From assembly GCA_017475405.1 (NCBI GenBank), contig JAFVFN010000018.1, positions 1 through 64,000 of the forward strand: a DNA stretch of 64,000 nucleotides, given 5' to 3'. Each line of letters opens with the position of its first letter. Position 1 is the stretch's first letter. The notes beneath the pieces are model-generated. The model did no database searches. It was not told where the DNA came from and worked only from the letters and a program-made list of their open reading frames with translations. This DNA comes from Elusimicrobiaceae bacterium (GTDB lineage: Bacteria; Elusimicrobiota; Elusimicrobia; Elusimicrobiales; Elusimicrobiaceae). Of the stretch, positions 44,460-54,155 are shown piece after piece. A program made the position numbers and the translations under genes.

Positions 44460-46412
44460 CTATTTATCCAGGTCAAACAAGTTGCCTTGAGTAGCCTGCG
44501 CGGATGCCGCTTTTTCTTCTTTCGCTTCGGCCGCTTCCCGTGAGAGCTCACTGGCAGACTGCTCGGCCGAGGTCTCTTCTTTTACTTCAGGGGCTTTAAG
44601 GCCCAAAATTTCATCAATCTCTTTGGCCTCAACCACTTCTTTTTCAAGCAGTACCGATACCAACTTATCAAAAGCAACCCTGTGCGTGGAAATAATTTCC
44701 TTGGCACGTGCGTAAGAAGAACGAATCAAATCCAAAATTTCTTCATCAATGACTTTGGCCAATTCGGGCGAGTAAGTCGTATGACGGGAAATATCACGTC
44801 CCAAGAACACTTCACTCTCTTCCCCGCTGGGAAGGGCGATGGGTCCTAACTTCTCACTCATCCCCAGTTCCATGACCATTTTGCGAGCATACGCCATCGC
44901 TTTATTTAAGTCATCACTGGCACCGGAGGTGATTTCACCAAAAACGATTTCTTCAGCTCCGCGTCCGGCGAGTAAGATGCACAAACGATCTTTAAATTCC
45001 GATTTGCTGACTAAAAATTTGTCTTCTACCGGTAGTTGCAACGTATACCCCAACGCTTGACCGCGCGGGATGATAGACACTTTATGTACCGGGTCTGAAT
45101 GATCCGTCAAACGGGCCACAATAGTGTGCCCCACTTCATGCGCTGCAATAACTTTAAGTTCGTGCTTGGAAATAATACGGCTTTTTTTCTGCGGGCCAGC
45201 AATCACACGCTCAATGGCTTCATCCATATCCGAGGGCTCTACGGCGTCTTTGTCAGCACGTGCCGCCAAAATAGCGGCTTCGTTAACGACATTAGCCAAA
45301 TCGGCTCCCACAAAGCCTGGAGTTCCTTTGGCAACGGTTTTCAAGTCAACATTTTCGCCCAATTTTACTTTCTTGGCGTGTACTTTTAAGATTTCCTCGC
45401 GTCCTTTCAAATCCGGAGCTGGTACGGAAATATGTCGGTCAAAACGGCCGGGGCGGATCAACGCTGGATCTAATACGTCCGGACGGTTGGTAGACGCCAT
45501 TAAAATAATCCCCTGCTTGCTCTCAAACCCATCCAATTCAATTAAGAGTTGGTTTAGGGTCTGTTCGCGCTCATCGTGCCCACCGCCAATACCGGCAAAA
45601 CGACGACGACCGACGGCGTCTAATTCATCAATAAAAATAATCGCCGGTGAGTTCTTTTTGGCCTGGTCAAACAAGTCACGCACGCGCGCGGCACCCACAC
45701 CGACAAACATTTCCACAAACTCGGAAGCTGAGGCCGAGAAGAAAGCTACTCCGGCTTCTCCCGCAACTGCTTTAGCTAAGAGGGTTTTGCCGGTACCCGG
45801 GGCACCGTATAATAAAACACCCTTAGGCAGTTTACCGCCCAGTTTTTGGAATTTTTTCGGGTTTTTCAAAAATTTAATAATATCCTGCAGCTCTTCTTTT
45901 GCTTCATCACATCCGGCTACATCTTTAAACGTAACTGTTTGTTCGGCCGGATTTTGCATTTTAGCTTTGCTGCGCGCAAAGCTCATGGCAGATTTTCCGT
46001 CGCTTCGCTGCGGACGCAAGAAAATAAACCACCACAATCCGATTAACAGCACAATCCACAATACATTAAAAAGTACATTGCCGATCCAGCTGTTATCTTT
46101 TTCGGCTTTGAATTTAATTTTAGCGGCTGAGAGTTCTTTGACCAAATCAGGGTCCGCCATACGAATGGTTTTAAACGGAACAAATTGCCCGTTTTCATCC
46201 TTATATAAGCCCGAAATGACTTCCGGCGCAACCGTTAAATCTGATACTTCCGCCGAAGCAACTTTTTGTTTGAAATCCGAATAATCCAAGGTACTTTGTT
46301 TGGCACCGGGACGGTTAAACAGTACGACTGCCAATACAAATACGGCAATCCAACCAGCAATCTGTCCTATAGAAATAATTTTACGGTTGTTGGGATGTTT
46401 GTTGTTTTTCAT
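44460..46412 (-). CDS. ftsH: ATP-dependent zinc metalloprotease FtsH
   Basis: 650 residues. Two N-terminal membrane helices surround a short periplasmic domain. The AAA module has GAPGTGKT and [12 protein letters not shown], then the zinc motif HEVGH in the peptidase domain. The C-terminal tail is Glu/Ala-rich. It degrades membrane and regulatory proteins. Its start overlaps hpt by 4 bp, so hpt-ftsH form one unit. Confidence 0.97.
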   Translation of the reverse strand: MKNNKHPNNRKIISIGQIAGWIAVFVLAVVLFNRPGAKQSTLDYSDFKQKVASAEVSDLTVAPEVISGLYKDENGQFVPFKTIRMADPDLVKELSAAKIKFKAEKDNSWIGNVLFNVLWIVLLIGLWWFIFLRPQRSDGKSAMSFARSKAKMQNPAEQTVTFKDVAGCDEAKEELQDIIKFLKNPKKFQKLGGKLPKGVLLYGAPGTGKTLLAKAVAGEAGVAFFSASASEFVEMFVGVGAARVRDLFDQAKKNSPAIIFIDELDAVGRRRFAGIGGGHDEREQTLNQLLIELDGFESKQGIILMASTNRPDVLDPALIRPGRFDRHISVPAPDLKGREEILKVHAKKVKLGENVDLKTVAKGTPGFVGADLANVVNEAAILAARADKDAVEPSDMDEAIERVIAGPQKKSRIISKHELKVIAAHEVGHTIVARLTDHSDPVHKVSIIPRGQALGYTLQLPVEDKFLVSKSEFKDRLCILLAGRGAEEIVFGEITSGASDDLNKAMAYARKMVMELGMSEKLGPIALPSGEESEVFLGRDISRHTTYSPELAKVIDEEILDLIRSSYARAKEIISTHRVAFDKLVSVLLEKEVVEAKEIDEILGLKAPEVKEETSAEQSASELSREAAEAKEEKAASAQATQGNLFDLDK

Positions 46413-46939
46413 TGTTTTCTAAAAACCCCGATATAAGGTAAATTGCGGTACAGTTCGTTATAATCCAAACCGTACCCGATTACAAATTCATCTCCGACTT
46501 CAAAGCCCACATATTTAGGGTGAATGTCCGCCTTGCGGTTGCAGGGCTTGTTTAAGAGACAGCAGACTTCCAAGCTGGCAGCCCCGCGTGATCTGAGGTT
46601 GGATAATAAATAGTCCAACGTAAGTCCTGTATCTACAATATCTTCCACAACCACTACGTGGCGGCCTTTAATGCTCTCGCGCAAGTCCAGCATCGTACGT
46701 ACCTGCCCGGTACTCGACGTACCGGAATACGAAGACAGGCACATGAAGTCCATATTGCAGTCTACGCTGATTTGTTTCATTAAATCCGAATAAAACAGAA
46801 TACAACCGCGCAAAATACCTACAAATAAAGGCATTTTTCCGCGATAGTCCGCGGAAATCTGGCGACCCAGTTCGGCTACGCGGTCTGCCAACTGTTCCTG
46901 TGAAAATAAAATACGTTCTAAAACGGGTGTTTCGGGCAT
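46409..46939 (-). CDS. hpt: hypoxanthine phosphoribosyltransferase
   Basis: 176 residues from ATG 46939, which has GGAG at a good distance; a TTG upstream at 46957 would contain that site. The PRPP motif VVVEDIVDTGLTLDYL and the FVIGYGLDYNE end are typical. It salvages hypoxanthine and guanine. Coupling with ftsH is widespread in bacteria. Confidence 0.94.
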   Translation of the reverse strand: MPETPVLERILFSQEQLADRVAELGRQISADYRGKMPLFVGILRGCILFYSDLMKQISVDCNMDFMCLSSYSGTSSTGQVRTMLDLRESIKGRHVVVVEDIVDTGLTLDYLLSNLRSRGAASLEVCCLLNKPCNRKADIHPKYVGFEVGDEFVIGYGLDYNELYRNLPYIGVFRKQ

Positions 46940-47036
46940 AAGTTCTCCAATAAACAATATATATAAAGGATACCTTTTTTAGGGGACAAACACAATAACC
47001 GCGCTCTCACATTCCCAGTTATGCTATAATGTAAAT

Positions 47037-47257
47037 ACAATTTAACTGTTTTTGGAACCGTTTAAGAAACGGGTAGCTTTTGGGAAATACCAAGAGTTTG
47101 CTTCTAGGCCAAAAACAGCCGATTTAGGTACAGCGGAACCGTACATTCTGTTGTGCCAAGTGTTTCCCGCTTATATAAGTGGGAAGCCGCGGCTGTTAGC
47201 CTGGGTTACCTAGAAGCAACTCACGGCTGACAGCCGTTTTACGCGGTTTCATAACAG
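47037..47257 (+). promoter_or_regulatory. structured P1-P6 leader RNA, copy 4 (pilin)
   Basis: P1 pairs CTGTTTTTGG (47046-47055) with CCAAAAACAG (47109-47118); hairpins CCGTTT/AAACGG and CTTTTGG/CCAAGAG lie inside. TTGCTTCTAGG (47098-47108) matches CCTAGAAGCAA (47209-47219). P6 pairs CGGCTGTTAGCC (47190-47201) with GGCTGACAGCCG (47225-47236). AACAG is at 47253-47257. The -10 is TGCTATAAT with hexamer 47025-47030. Confidence 0.84.
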
Positions 47258-47281
47258 TAAATCAAATAAAGGAGAAGAGTT

Positions 47282-47794
47282 ATGAAACTAAACAAACAAG
47301 CATTTACATTAATCGAGTTACTAGTTGTGATACTGATTATAGGAATTTTAGCAGCTGTGGCATTGCCACAGTACCGTTTAGCAGTAGAAAAATCCCGTGC
47401 ATCGGAAGCACTTACCCAAGTCAGAGCTGTGGCCGAAGCAGAAAAAATATATTATTTAGCCAATGGAGAATATACCAATAAGCTCGCCGATTTAGATATA
47501 GAAATCACAGGACGTCCCGATGACGCTACATATATTGCGCATCAGCCTTTTTGGTATATTTCATTATTTTCGGCCAAGAATGCCCCCTATCTAGTATACG
47601 CGGCACGTTACGGCGAAGGTGTATCAAATGCAAATGGGAGATGGTATATTGAGTATAATTTACTAACAAATAATTTAACTTGTGGTGCTTATAAAGAAGA
47701 TACTAGGGCAAACCGTGTTTGTAAAGCATATGGCGATTTACAAGGGGACTGTCCTTGGAGCAATGGCAAAGAAAACTGCTATTCTATGTACTAG
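47282..47794 (+). CDS. type IV pilin-like protein
   Basis: 170 residues. Leader MKLNKQA, then FTLIELLVVILIIGILAAVA, QYRLAVEKSRASEALTQVRA and YYLANGEYTNKLADLDIEI. Several cysteines sit at the C-terminus (LTCGAYK, NRVCKAYG, GDCPWS, ENCYSMY), giving two possible disulfides. AAAGGAGAAG at 47268-47277 sets the start. Its stop nearly touches the converging mutL. Confidence 0.92.
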   Translation: MKLNKQAFTLIELLVVILIIGILAAVALPQYRLAVEKSRASEALTQVRAVAEAEKIYYLANGEYTNKLADLDIEITGRPDDATYIAHQPFWYISLFSAKNAPYLVYAARYGEGVSNANGRWYIEYNLLTNNLTCGAYKEDTRANRVCKAYGDLQGDCPWSNGKENCYSMY

Positions 47795-47796
47795 TT

Positions 47797-49665
47797 TTAT
47801 CTTCCAAACAGCTTGCCAATCTCCTCAATACCCAGTTGAGCCAGTACAGGGCGGCCATGCGGACAATGCATGCCGTCCTTACATTTTTTCATATTCTCTA
47901 ACAAGGCTTCGGCTTCTTGGGCAGTCAAGGCGTCATGCGCTTTGATAGCACGCTTACAGGCAAGCATGGCAATCATCTTGCGTTTTAAGGTATCAGTTGA
48001 TTTAGAAGGATCCCCCACAACAGCAGCCAACGAAACGATAAACGCTTTCATATCGTCTTCTTTAAAACGTACTACATTAGGCATGGTTTTAACGAGTATC
48101 GTTCGGGCCGAAAAAGGTTCTATTTCAAAACCGGATTGCTTGAGCCAGTCTTTCCAGGACAAGAGGCTTTCTATGTTGGAGGGAGCCAAATCCACATGCA
48201 CGGGAAACAACAGTTTTTGTACTTGTACCTGTTGTTTTTCAAAGAGATCCAAATAGTGTTCAAACAGCACACGTTCCTGCGCGGCATGTTGGTCAATCAA
48301 TACCAGTCCTTGCGGGTTTTCAAAAAGCAGGTAACTGCGCTGCAATTGTCCCAAATAATGATACGGTCCATGGTACCAATGCGGTTCTTGCTTTACAGGC
48401 ACTGCAGCTTGATTAAATACTTCAACGCCTCCGTTATCCTCGGGAGTATTGGGAGTCTGTTGCTCAAAAAGTTCCTGCTGTAGCGTAATCGGTGTTTTTT
48501 TAAGTGCAAAAGTATTAGGCGTTGCCTTTGGTGTAAAGGCGACTGACTCCGAAATTGTTCGCTCGGACGTACGTTGCGCCGGTATGGGAGTAAATAGTTT
48601 TTCAGCAGCAGGCTTCGCTGGTTGGGGCAAATCAATTGTTACTTGGGGAGCGGTCACTTCAACCGGACGGCCGTTACTAAAAATGGTCTCCCCGGCATCT
48701 TTCATAAGGGTATAAAAAACCGCATGTTCATCCTCAAAGCGCACATCGCGCTTTTGCGGATGGATATTGACATCAAACGCTGCCGGCGGCAAAGTCATGT
48801 AAATTAAGAAAGCCGGGTGTGAGTTCTGTCCGCGTGCATTTTGATAAGCCTTATAAATAGCCTGTTTGATCGTCTTAGAATCAATCGGCCGACGGTTTAC
48901 AAACGTATATTGCAGGTCCCGCACATGTACCAATTTATCGGCCGGGGTCAAAAAGAGCTGCAGCCCCAGTTCGTCAAATTCCTTAAACACTAAACTGTCG
49001 GCCACTTCCGGACCCATAATATACCGTGCGCGGTTAATAACAGCCTCATTAAAAGCTCCGGTTTCAACAGGCAAATGGTATACCTCACGACCGTTTACCG
49101 TAACGTGATAGCCTACGTTTAAATTAGCCAGTGCACTTTCTTCAATAACTTTAAGTAAACAGGCACGTTCATAAGAATCACTCTTTAAAAATTTAAGACG
49201 GGCCGGCACGTTATAAAACAGTTCACGAATTTCTACCGTAGTACCTTGAATGGACGGGGCCGGACGCAGAGCGATTTCTTTGCCGCCGTGGATTTCCAAA
49301 CAATGGCCCGCACCGTTTTGCATGCAGCTGGTAATACGCATTTGGGAAACAGCCGCCACAGAATAAAGTGCCTCCCCACGAAACCCAAAGGTATGCAGAG
49401 ACGCCAAATCAGCAAACCGGGTAATCTTACTGGTAGCATGGCGAAGTACACTGAGTTTTAAATCCTGCTCATCCATGCCGCGTCCGTTGTCATTAACGCG
49501 AATCAGTTCCCGGCCGGCACCCTCAATATCAATATGCACGGCCGTAGCACCCGCGTCTACGGCATTTTCCAATAATTCTTTAAGTACCCCCGCCGGGCGT
49601 TCAATAACCTCGCCCGCCGCGATCTGTCCGGCTGTACTTTCATCTAACACGTGAATACTACTCAT
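47797..49665 (-). CDS. mutL: DNA mismatch repair protein MutL
   Basis: 622 residues. The GHKL ATPase half has ELLENAVDAGAT, DNGRGM and GFRGEAL. The C-terminal half holds the endonuclease motif DQHAAQERVLFE, plus ACKRAIKAHD and CPHGRP, so this is the nicking type of MutL that does not need MutH. A proline/threonine-rich linker joins them. Overlaps mutS by 8 bp. Confidence 0.96.
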   Translation of the reverse strand: MSSIHVLDESTAGQIAAGEVIERPAGVLKELLENAVDAGATAVHIDIEGAGRELIRVNDNGRGMDEQDLKLSVLRHATSKITRFADLASLHTFGFRGEALYSVAAVSQMRITSCMQNGAGHCLEIHGGKEIALRPAPSIQGTTVEIRELFYNVPARLKFLKSDSYERACLLKVIEESALANLNVGYHVTVNGREVYHLPVETGAFNEAVINRARYIMGPEVADSLVFKEFDELGLQLFLTPADKLVHVRDLQYTFVNRRPIDSKTIKQAIYKAYQNARGQNSHPAFLIYMTLPPAAFDVNIHPQKRDVRFEDEHAVFYTLMKDAGETIFSNGRPVEVTAPQVTIDLPQPAKPAAEKLFTPIPAQRTSERTISESVAFTPKATPNTFALKKTPITLQQELFEQQTPNTPEDNGGVEVFNQAAVPVKQEPHWYHGPYHYLGQLQRSYLLFENPQGLVLIDQHAAQERVLFEHYLDLFEKQQVQVQKLLFPVHVDLAPSNIESLLSWKDWLKQSGFEIEPFSARTILVKTMPNVVRFKEDDMKAFIVSLAAVVGDPSKSTDTLKRKMIAMLACKRAIKAHDALTAQEAEALLENMKKCKDGMHCPHGRPVLAQLGIEEIGKLFGR

Positions 49666-52219
49666 TGATTCGTTTCTTCCATTCGCAAATTAATTGCAAC
49701 GCTTCCATCGGGGTCAGCTTATTGGGATCGGCCATTTTGATTTCTTCCACAATCGGAGAAGAAAACAAATCCTTGACCATATCCTGTTCTTTGACCGAAA
49801 TCTTGGCCCCTTTTTTAGCTTCTAAATCTTTTAGCACTTTTTTGGCACGCAGCGTACAAGCTGCCGGCAGTCCCGCCAGCTCCGCTACGTGGATCCCATA
49901 CGAGCGATCCGCCGCACCAGGTTTAATCTGGTACAAAAACGCCAGTTTACTTTCCCCGGCCGCGTTCTTATATTCCTGTGCTTCTACGTGGAAATTCTTC
50001 ACACGTTCATATTTATTTTCCAAATCCACGAGTTCAAAGTAATGCGTGGCAAAGATCACTTTGGCTCCGCCTTTTTGTTTGTAAAGGTACTCCACAATAG
50101 ACCACGCAATGGAGATCCCGTCAAAGGTAGAAGTACCGCGCCCCACTTCATCAAGCAAAATTAAGCTACGAGGAGTCATGGAAGCCAAAATATGAGCGGT
50201 TTCACTCATCTCTACCATAAATGTAGAGTTCCCGCGACTCAGTGCATCGTGAGCACCGATGCGCGTCATAATCCGGTCCACTAACCCAACATGCGCCCGC
50301 ACGGCCGGCACAAAACTGCCCATTTGCGCTAAAATTACAATAATCGCGCTTTGCTTAAGATATACGCTTTTACCCCCCATATTGGGTCCGGTAATCAACA
50401 TAATCTGCGTGTCGGCTTCACCGATACGCAAATCATTCGGTACAAAGCTGCCGGGCGGCAGAGTCTGTTCCACAAGCGGATGTCTACCCTGCTCAATGAT
50501 CAGCTCCGTCCCGTTATCTACAAGGGGCTTGGAGTAATTGCCTTTTAAGGCACACAACGCCAGTGACTCATATACGTCCAACTCGGAAACCAATTGCGCA
50601 AATGTTTTAAATGCCTCAATATGTTGAGACAGCTCTGTGCGGATTTGCCCGAATAAATGCGATTCCAAACGCTGGATTTTTTGTTCCGCATGGGTAATTT
50701 TGTCTTCCAGTTGCTTGAGCTCTTCGGTAATAAAACGTTCTGCATTCACCAGCGTCTGTTTGCGGATATACCCGTAAGGCACTTTGGACAAATGAGACTT
50801 AGTCACTTCAAAGTAGTACCCGTAGACCGAGTTCACACCTACTTTTAAAGTGGTAATGCCAGTTTTGGCGCGTTCGCGCTCACAGATTTCTTCTAAAGTT
50901 TTATTGGTGTTGGTTTTTAACGAGCGAAGTTCATCCAACTCAGCATTAAACCCGGCCCGGATTACATTGCCGTCTGAAACATGCAGCGGCGGAGTCTCGT
51001 TAATAGCCTCGTAGAGCAAACGAGCTTTTTCTTTAAGAGTCGGTAAAATTTGCTCAAATTGTTCTTTTAGGTGCGGAGCTACCGTGGGGTAATTTTCAAA
51101 CCACTGCGCCAGAGCATCAACATTTAGTAGTGAACGTCTTAGTCCCGATACATCACGCGGACTGGCTGTACCGTTAGCGGTACGGGTCATGATACGCTGC
51201 ACATCGGCGATAGTCTCCAATAACGCACTCAAATCGGCAATAGCCGCCTGATTTTTAACAAACGCTTCTACACAATTTTGACGTTGGGTAATTTCACCGA
51301 CGTCTAGCAAAGGATGCAAAATCCATTCTTTGAGCTTACGGCTTCCGATCGCAGTTTTGGTTTTATCTAAAAGTTCCCATAAACTGCCGACGCGTCCTCC
51401 TTCCTGTCCTTTAATCAGTTCCAAAGAAGCTACGGCATTTTCATCAATTTGCAAACACTCTTTAAGTTCCCGGTAAGAAGGAACCAACGTAGCCTGTACA
51501 CTGGGATCGGTCGCATTAATGTATTTCATGACCTGCAATGCACAGGCCAGTGCCCGTTTGTTATTTCCCCAGGCACCTACCGAGGGCCAACTAATCGGCA
51601 GTGTATAGTCGCCATTAAATGCAGCCACCGAGGTCAACGTCAAATTAGACGGGATCACTACTTTTTGACGCAGGGTTTCTAAGGTCTCACGGGTACCAAT
51701 AATTTCGGACGGATTGACTACAGCCAAGGCTGCTGCCAGTCCAGCTAAAGAAGCATCTTTATCATTTTGGTTGACCCAAAATTCCCCCGTTGAAACTTCC
51801 ACACAAGCCAGTGCCCACCCAGCCGGGGTAATATCCAAAGCCAGTAAGTAATTGGCCTGGTTAGCATCTAATAAACTGTCTTCTACCAGTGTACCGGGCG
51901 TAATGACACGCACTACTTTGCGCTCACAGATCTTGGTATCTTTATCAACAGCAGTACTGGTTTGTTCGCAAATACCGATTTTTTTACCGGCTGCTAACAG
52001 ACGCGTAATATAGGTATTACCCGCATGATACGGGATACCGCACATCGGAACTCCGTTGCGCGAAGTTAACGTTAAACCTAGCAGACCACTGACTTCACGA
52101 GCCTGCTCATCAAACATTTCATAAAAATCACCCAAACGAAAAAATAATACAATACCGGGATGTTGGTCCCGAATGGTATAGTATTGTTTCATTAAAGGAG
52201 TCAAAGTGGGTTGTTGCAT
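49658..52219 (-). CDS. mutS: DNA mismatch repair protein MutS
   Basis: 853 residues. The mismatch-binding Phe-x-Glu is in FRLGDFYEMFDEQA (about 27-40). The ATPase has Walker A TGPNMGGKS, LILLDEVGRGTSTFDG and a helix-turn-helix end. It recognises mispairs and recruits MutL. A -10 TACAAT ends 6 nt before ATG, so its mRNA seems leaderless. Confidence 0.97.
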   Translation of the reverse strand: MQQPTLTPLMKQYYTIRDQHPGIVLFFRLGDFYEMFDEQAREVSGLLGLTLTSRNGVPMCGIPYHAGNTYITRLLAAGKKIGICEQTSTAVDKDTKICERKVVRVITPGTLVEDSLLDANQANYLLALDITPAGWALACVEVSTGEFWVNQNDKDASLAGLAAALAVVNPSEIIGTRETLETLRQKVVIPSNLTLTSVAAFNGDYTLPISWPSVGAWGNNKRALACALQVMKYINATDPSVQATLVPSYRELKECLQIDENAVASLELIKGQEGGRVGSLWELLDKTKTAIGSRKLKEWILHPLLDVGEITQRQNCVEAFVKNQAAIADLSALLETIADVQRIMTRTANGTASPRDVSGLRRSLLNVDALAQWFENYPTVAPHLKEQFEQILPTLKEKARLLYEAINETPPLHVSDGNVIRAGFNAELDELRSLKTNTNKTLEEICERERAKTGITTLKVGVNSVYGYYFEVTKSHLSKVPYGYIRKQTLVNAERFITEELKQLEDKITHAEQKIQRLESHLFGQIRTELSQHIEAFKTFAQLVSELDVYESLALCALKGNYSKPLVDNGTELIIEQGRHPLVEQTLPPGSFVPNDLRIGEADTQIMLITGPNMGGKSVYLKQSAIIVILAQMGSFVPAVRAHVGLVDRIMTRIGAHDALSRGNSTFMVEMSETAHILASMTPRSLILLDEVGRGTSTFDGISIAWSIVEYLYKQKGGAKVIFATHYFELVDLENKYERVKNFHVEAQEYKNAAGESKLAFLYQIKPGAADRSYGIHVAELAGLPAACTLRAKKVLKDLEAKKGAKISVKEQDMVKDLFSSPIVEEIKMADPNKLTPMEALQLICEWKKRINE

Positions 52220-52231
52220 AGTATTATTGTA
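52220..52231 (-). promoter_or_regulatory. extended -10 directly before mutS (leaderless)
   Basis: On the minus strand TGTTACAAT (hexamer 52231-52226) ends 6 nt before the ATG at 52219. Confidence 0.55.
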
Positions 52232-52347
52232 ACATTTTGCGTTCCATTATGACGAAAAATCTGACCGATTCTCTGATAAAAAAATGACAGACAAACTTTT
52301 TTTTGTTATAATATATGTACCTAGTTGTTTAAGTAAAGACGTTTTTC

Positions 52348-52431
52348 GGTAGGATGGCTGAGCGGTCAAAAGCAACGGTCTGTAAAACCGTCGGGCTACG
52401 CCCTACATAGGTTCGAATCCTATTCCTACCA
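52348..52431 (+). tRNA. tRNA-Tyr (anticodon GTA)
   Basis: GGTAGGA (52348-52354) pairs with TCCTACC (52424-52430), discriminator A52431. The anticodon stem ACGGT/ACCGT holds GTA at 52382-52384. A long variable arm and GGTTCGAATCC T-arm fit tRNA-Tyr. TATAAT at 52307-52312 with TG in front is a likely promoter. Confidence 0.95.
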
Positions 52432-52439
52432 AATTTTAA

Positions 52440-52462
52440 ACCCCGCCTTAAGCGGGGTTTAA
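52440..52462. terminator. terminator after tRNA-Tyr
   Basis: CCCCGC (52441-52446) and GCGGGG (52452-52457) form the stem; T-rich sequence follows on both strands, so it also serves the converging pilin gene. Confidence 0.7.
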
Positions 52463-52487
52463 TTCTTTGCAAAAATAACTCAAGCCC

Positions 52488-53069
52488 CTATTCTTCTTCA
52501 TATTGGCTGAGATTAACCCCATATGTTGTACAAGCCGTTTGCGATGACGAATTCGCGGGATACCCATGATCTTTCAGCCATTGACAAAACACTGTGGGTT
52601 CCCGAAGATCTACAATATTATTCTCATAAATATACCATGGCTTTTCTGGATACTTACGAAGTACAACCGTTCCCTTTCCTAATTTACTTTCTTTACCAAG
52701 GTTTCGACCACTAGAATCATAACCCATGTACATATAAATGCCACAATAATCAGGACCACACCATACCTCTGTTGCCCCAGCGTCACTAAAACAACTATGT
52801 GTGTTCAAATTGCAATTCCCCGGCAAGTCAATATCGACGCCCGCACCTAATGTCCCGTATAAAGGGCCCCATGAACTTGGATGACCATTAGCCAAGATAT
52901 AAGAATCAACAACCTTTTTCGCCGTACTCACACTAATATTCAATTGTGCCAAACGACTTTTATAGACTGCTTTTTGATATTGCAGCAAAGCCACGGCCGC
53001 TAAAATTCCTATGATGAGCACAACGACTAAAAGTTCTATGAGCGTAAACGCTTCTTTACTTTGATACAT
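52488..53069 (-). CDS. type IV pilin-like protein
   Basis: 193 residues. Leader MYQSKEA, then FTLIELLVVVLIIGILAAVA followed by LLQYQKAVYKSRLAQ; Leu replaces the Pro found in the LPQY of all other copies, which may alter the helix kink. It resembles the pilin at 7353-7925 (SYILANG, CGIYMYM). Many cysteines: NCNLNTHSC, WCGPDYC, FCQW and TACTTYG. Confidence 0.9.
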   Translation of the reverse strand: MYQSKEAFTLIELLVVVLIIGILAAVALLQYQKAVYKSRLAQLNISVSTAKKVVDSYILANGHPSSWGPLYGTLGAGVDIDLPGNCNLNTHSCFSDAGATEVWCGPDYCGIYMYMGYDSSGRNLGKESKLGKGTVVLRKYPEKPWYIYENNIVDLREPTVFCQWLKDHGYPANSSSQTACTTYGVNLSQYEEE

Positions 53070-53104
53070 ATTTATTCTCCTTATATTGTTTTACTCTATA
53101 AAGA

Positions 53105-53132
53105 GAAAATATCAAAAAAAAAAAACAATGCA
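53105..53132 (-). promoter_or_regulatory. poly-T spacer promoter of the pilin at 52488-53069
   Basis: Minus strand: TTGCAT, then a spacer of TG, T11 (A11 at 53114-53124 on the plus strand) and GA, then a TATTTT -10. The T tract is one shorter than in the other four copies, giving a 15-nt spacer. Confidence 0.6.
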
Positions 53133-53165
53133 AGCATATTTTAGGTTTCTGACGGGACAAAAGTA

Positions 53166-53192
53166 AAAAGACCGACTTTCGCCGGTCTTTTT
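53166..53192 (-). terminator. terminator of corA
   Basis: AAAGACCG and CGGTCTTT arms with an 8-nt loop form a stem; on the minus strand T-rich sequence follows. It stands 22 bp beyond the corA stop. Confidence 0.65.
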
Positions 53193-53213
53193 ATATATCA
53201 CAATCTTTTAAGA

Positions 53214-54128
53214 TTACCAGTTTTTATGGCGCCAGTATAACATTACTAACCACACCAGCATCAGACACACGCCCATGAGCATCCAAAATGCCTGCGGGTG
53301 TTGCGCCATGGGCAGTGCCACGTTCATACCGTATGCACTCACCACTAACGTAGGCACCATCATCCAAATGGTAACTACGTTTAATTTTTTCATGAGCTGG
53401 TTTAAGTTGTTATTGACAATGGAAGCACGCGCATCTAAAAGTTGAGCCAAAATGTTTGAGTAAATGTCCGCCTGTGTTTTGCACTGCATATTTTCCACAA
53501 TAATATCATCAAGCATTTCCACATCTTTTTCGGTCAGCCCGATACGTCCGGCCAATGTGCGTGTTTTTTCAAATACAAATCCGTTGGAAGTAATGGCCTC
53601 AGCGTAATAAACCAAGCTTTTTACCAAGCTAAATAAATTAAGTAAATAGCGGTTATCCATAGAATCAGTAATTTTATCTTCAATCTCTTCCGAAATCATA
53701 TGGATAATACGCAGGTGTTCTACGTAATGAGAAATCGAATTATACACAAGTTTTAAAAATACATCTTTTATAGAATCTACCCGTTGGAAACGTTTTCCGA
53801 CAAATAACGGGATATCTTCTGCCAGTACGATTACCAATTTATCTTTAAATAAGAACATCCCTACGGAGGCTACTTTAAATTCCAGTTGGTCTTTACCGGA
53901 GTAATTCTTGGGACGTTTGTAAATCATGACAGTATGTTCGGGTTCAAACTCCAAGCGCGGTAACTCATCCGGATCCAGAGCACTGGCCAGGGTATGCTCG
54001 TCAATTTGATATTTATCAATCAAAAAGCGTTGCTCTTCCTGGGTCGGATTGGTATAAACGTATACTTCCGCTTGTTTGCCGTCGGTTTCTACGAGTTTAT
54101 TATGTTGGATGTGATATTCTTTGAGCAT
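53214..54128 (-). CDS. corA: CorA family divalent cation transporter
   Basis: 304 residues. A soluble N-terminal alpha/beta domain and long helix lead to two C-terminal membrane helices; the signature YGMN is between them near 270. It takes up Mg2+ (or Co2+/Ni2+) as a pentamer. GAGGAAAC before ATG. Confidence 0.92.
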   Translation of the reverse strand: MLKEYHIQHNKLVETDGKQAEVYVYTNPTQEEQRFLIDKYQIDEHTLASALDPDELPRLEFEPEHTVMIYKRPKNYSGKDQLEFKVASVGMFLFKDKLVIVLAEDIPLFVGKRFQRVDSIKDVFLKLVYNSISHYVEHLRIIHMISEEIEDKITDSMDNRYLLNLFSLVKSLVYYAEAITSNGFVFEKTRTLAGRIGLTEKDVEMLDDIIVENMQCKTQADIYSNILAQLLDARASIVNNNLNQLMKKLNVVTIWMMVPTLVVSAYGMNVALPMAQHPQAFWMLMGVCLMLVWLVMLYWRHKNW

Positions 54129-54155
54129 ACTGTTTCCTCTTTTTACATAATAGCA

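Noticed and set aside
45124-46284. Long plus-strand open frame of 386 codons opposite ftsH
   Set aside because: Serine/proline-rich translation without domain or ribosome binding site; it is the antisense shadow of a conserved gene.
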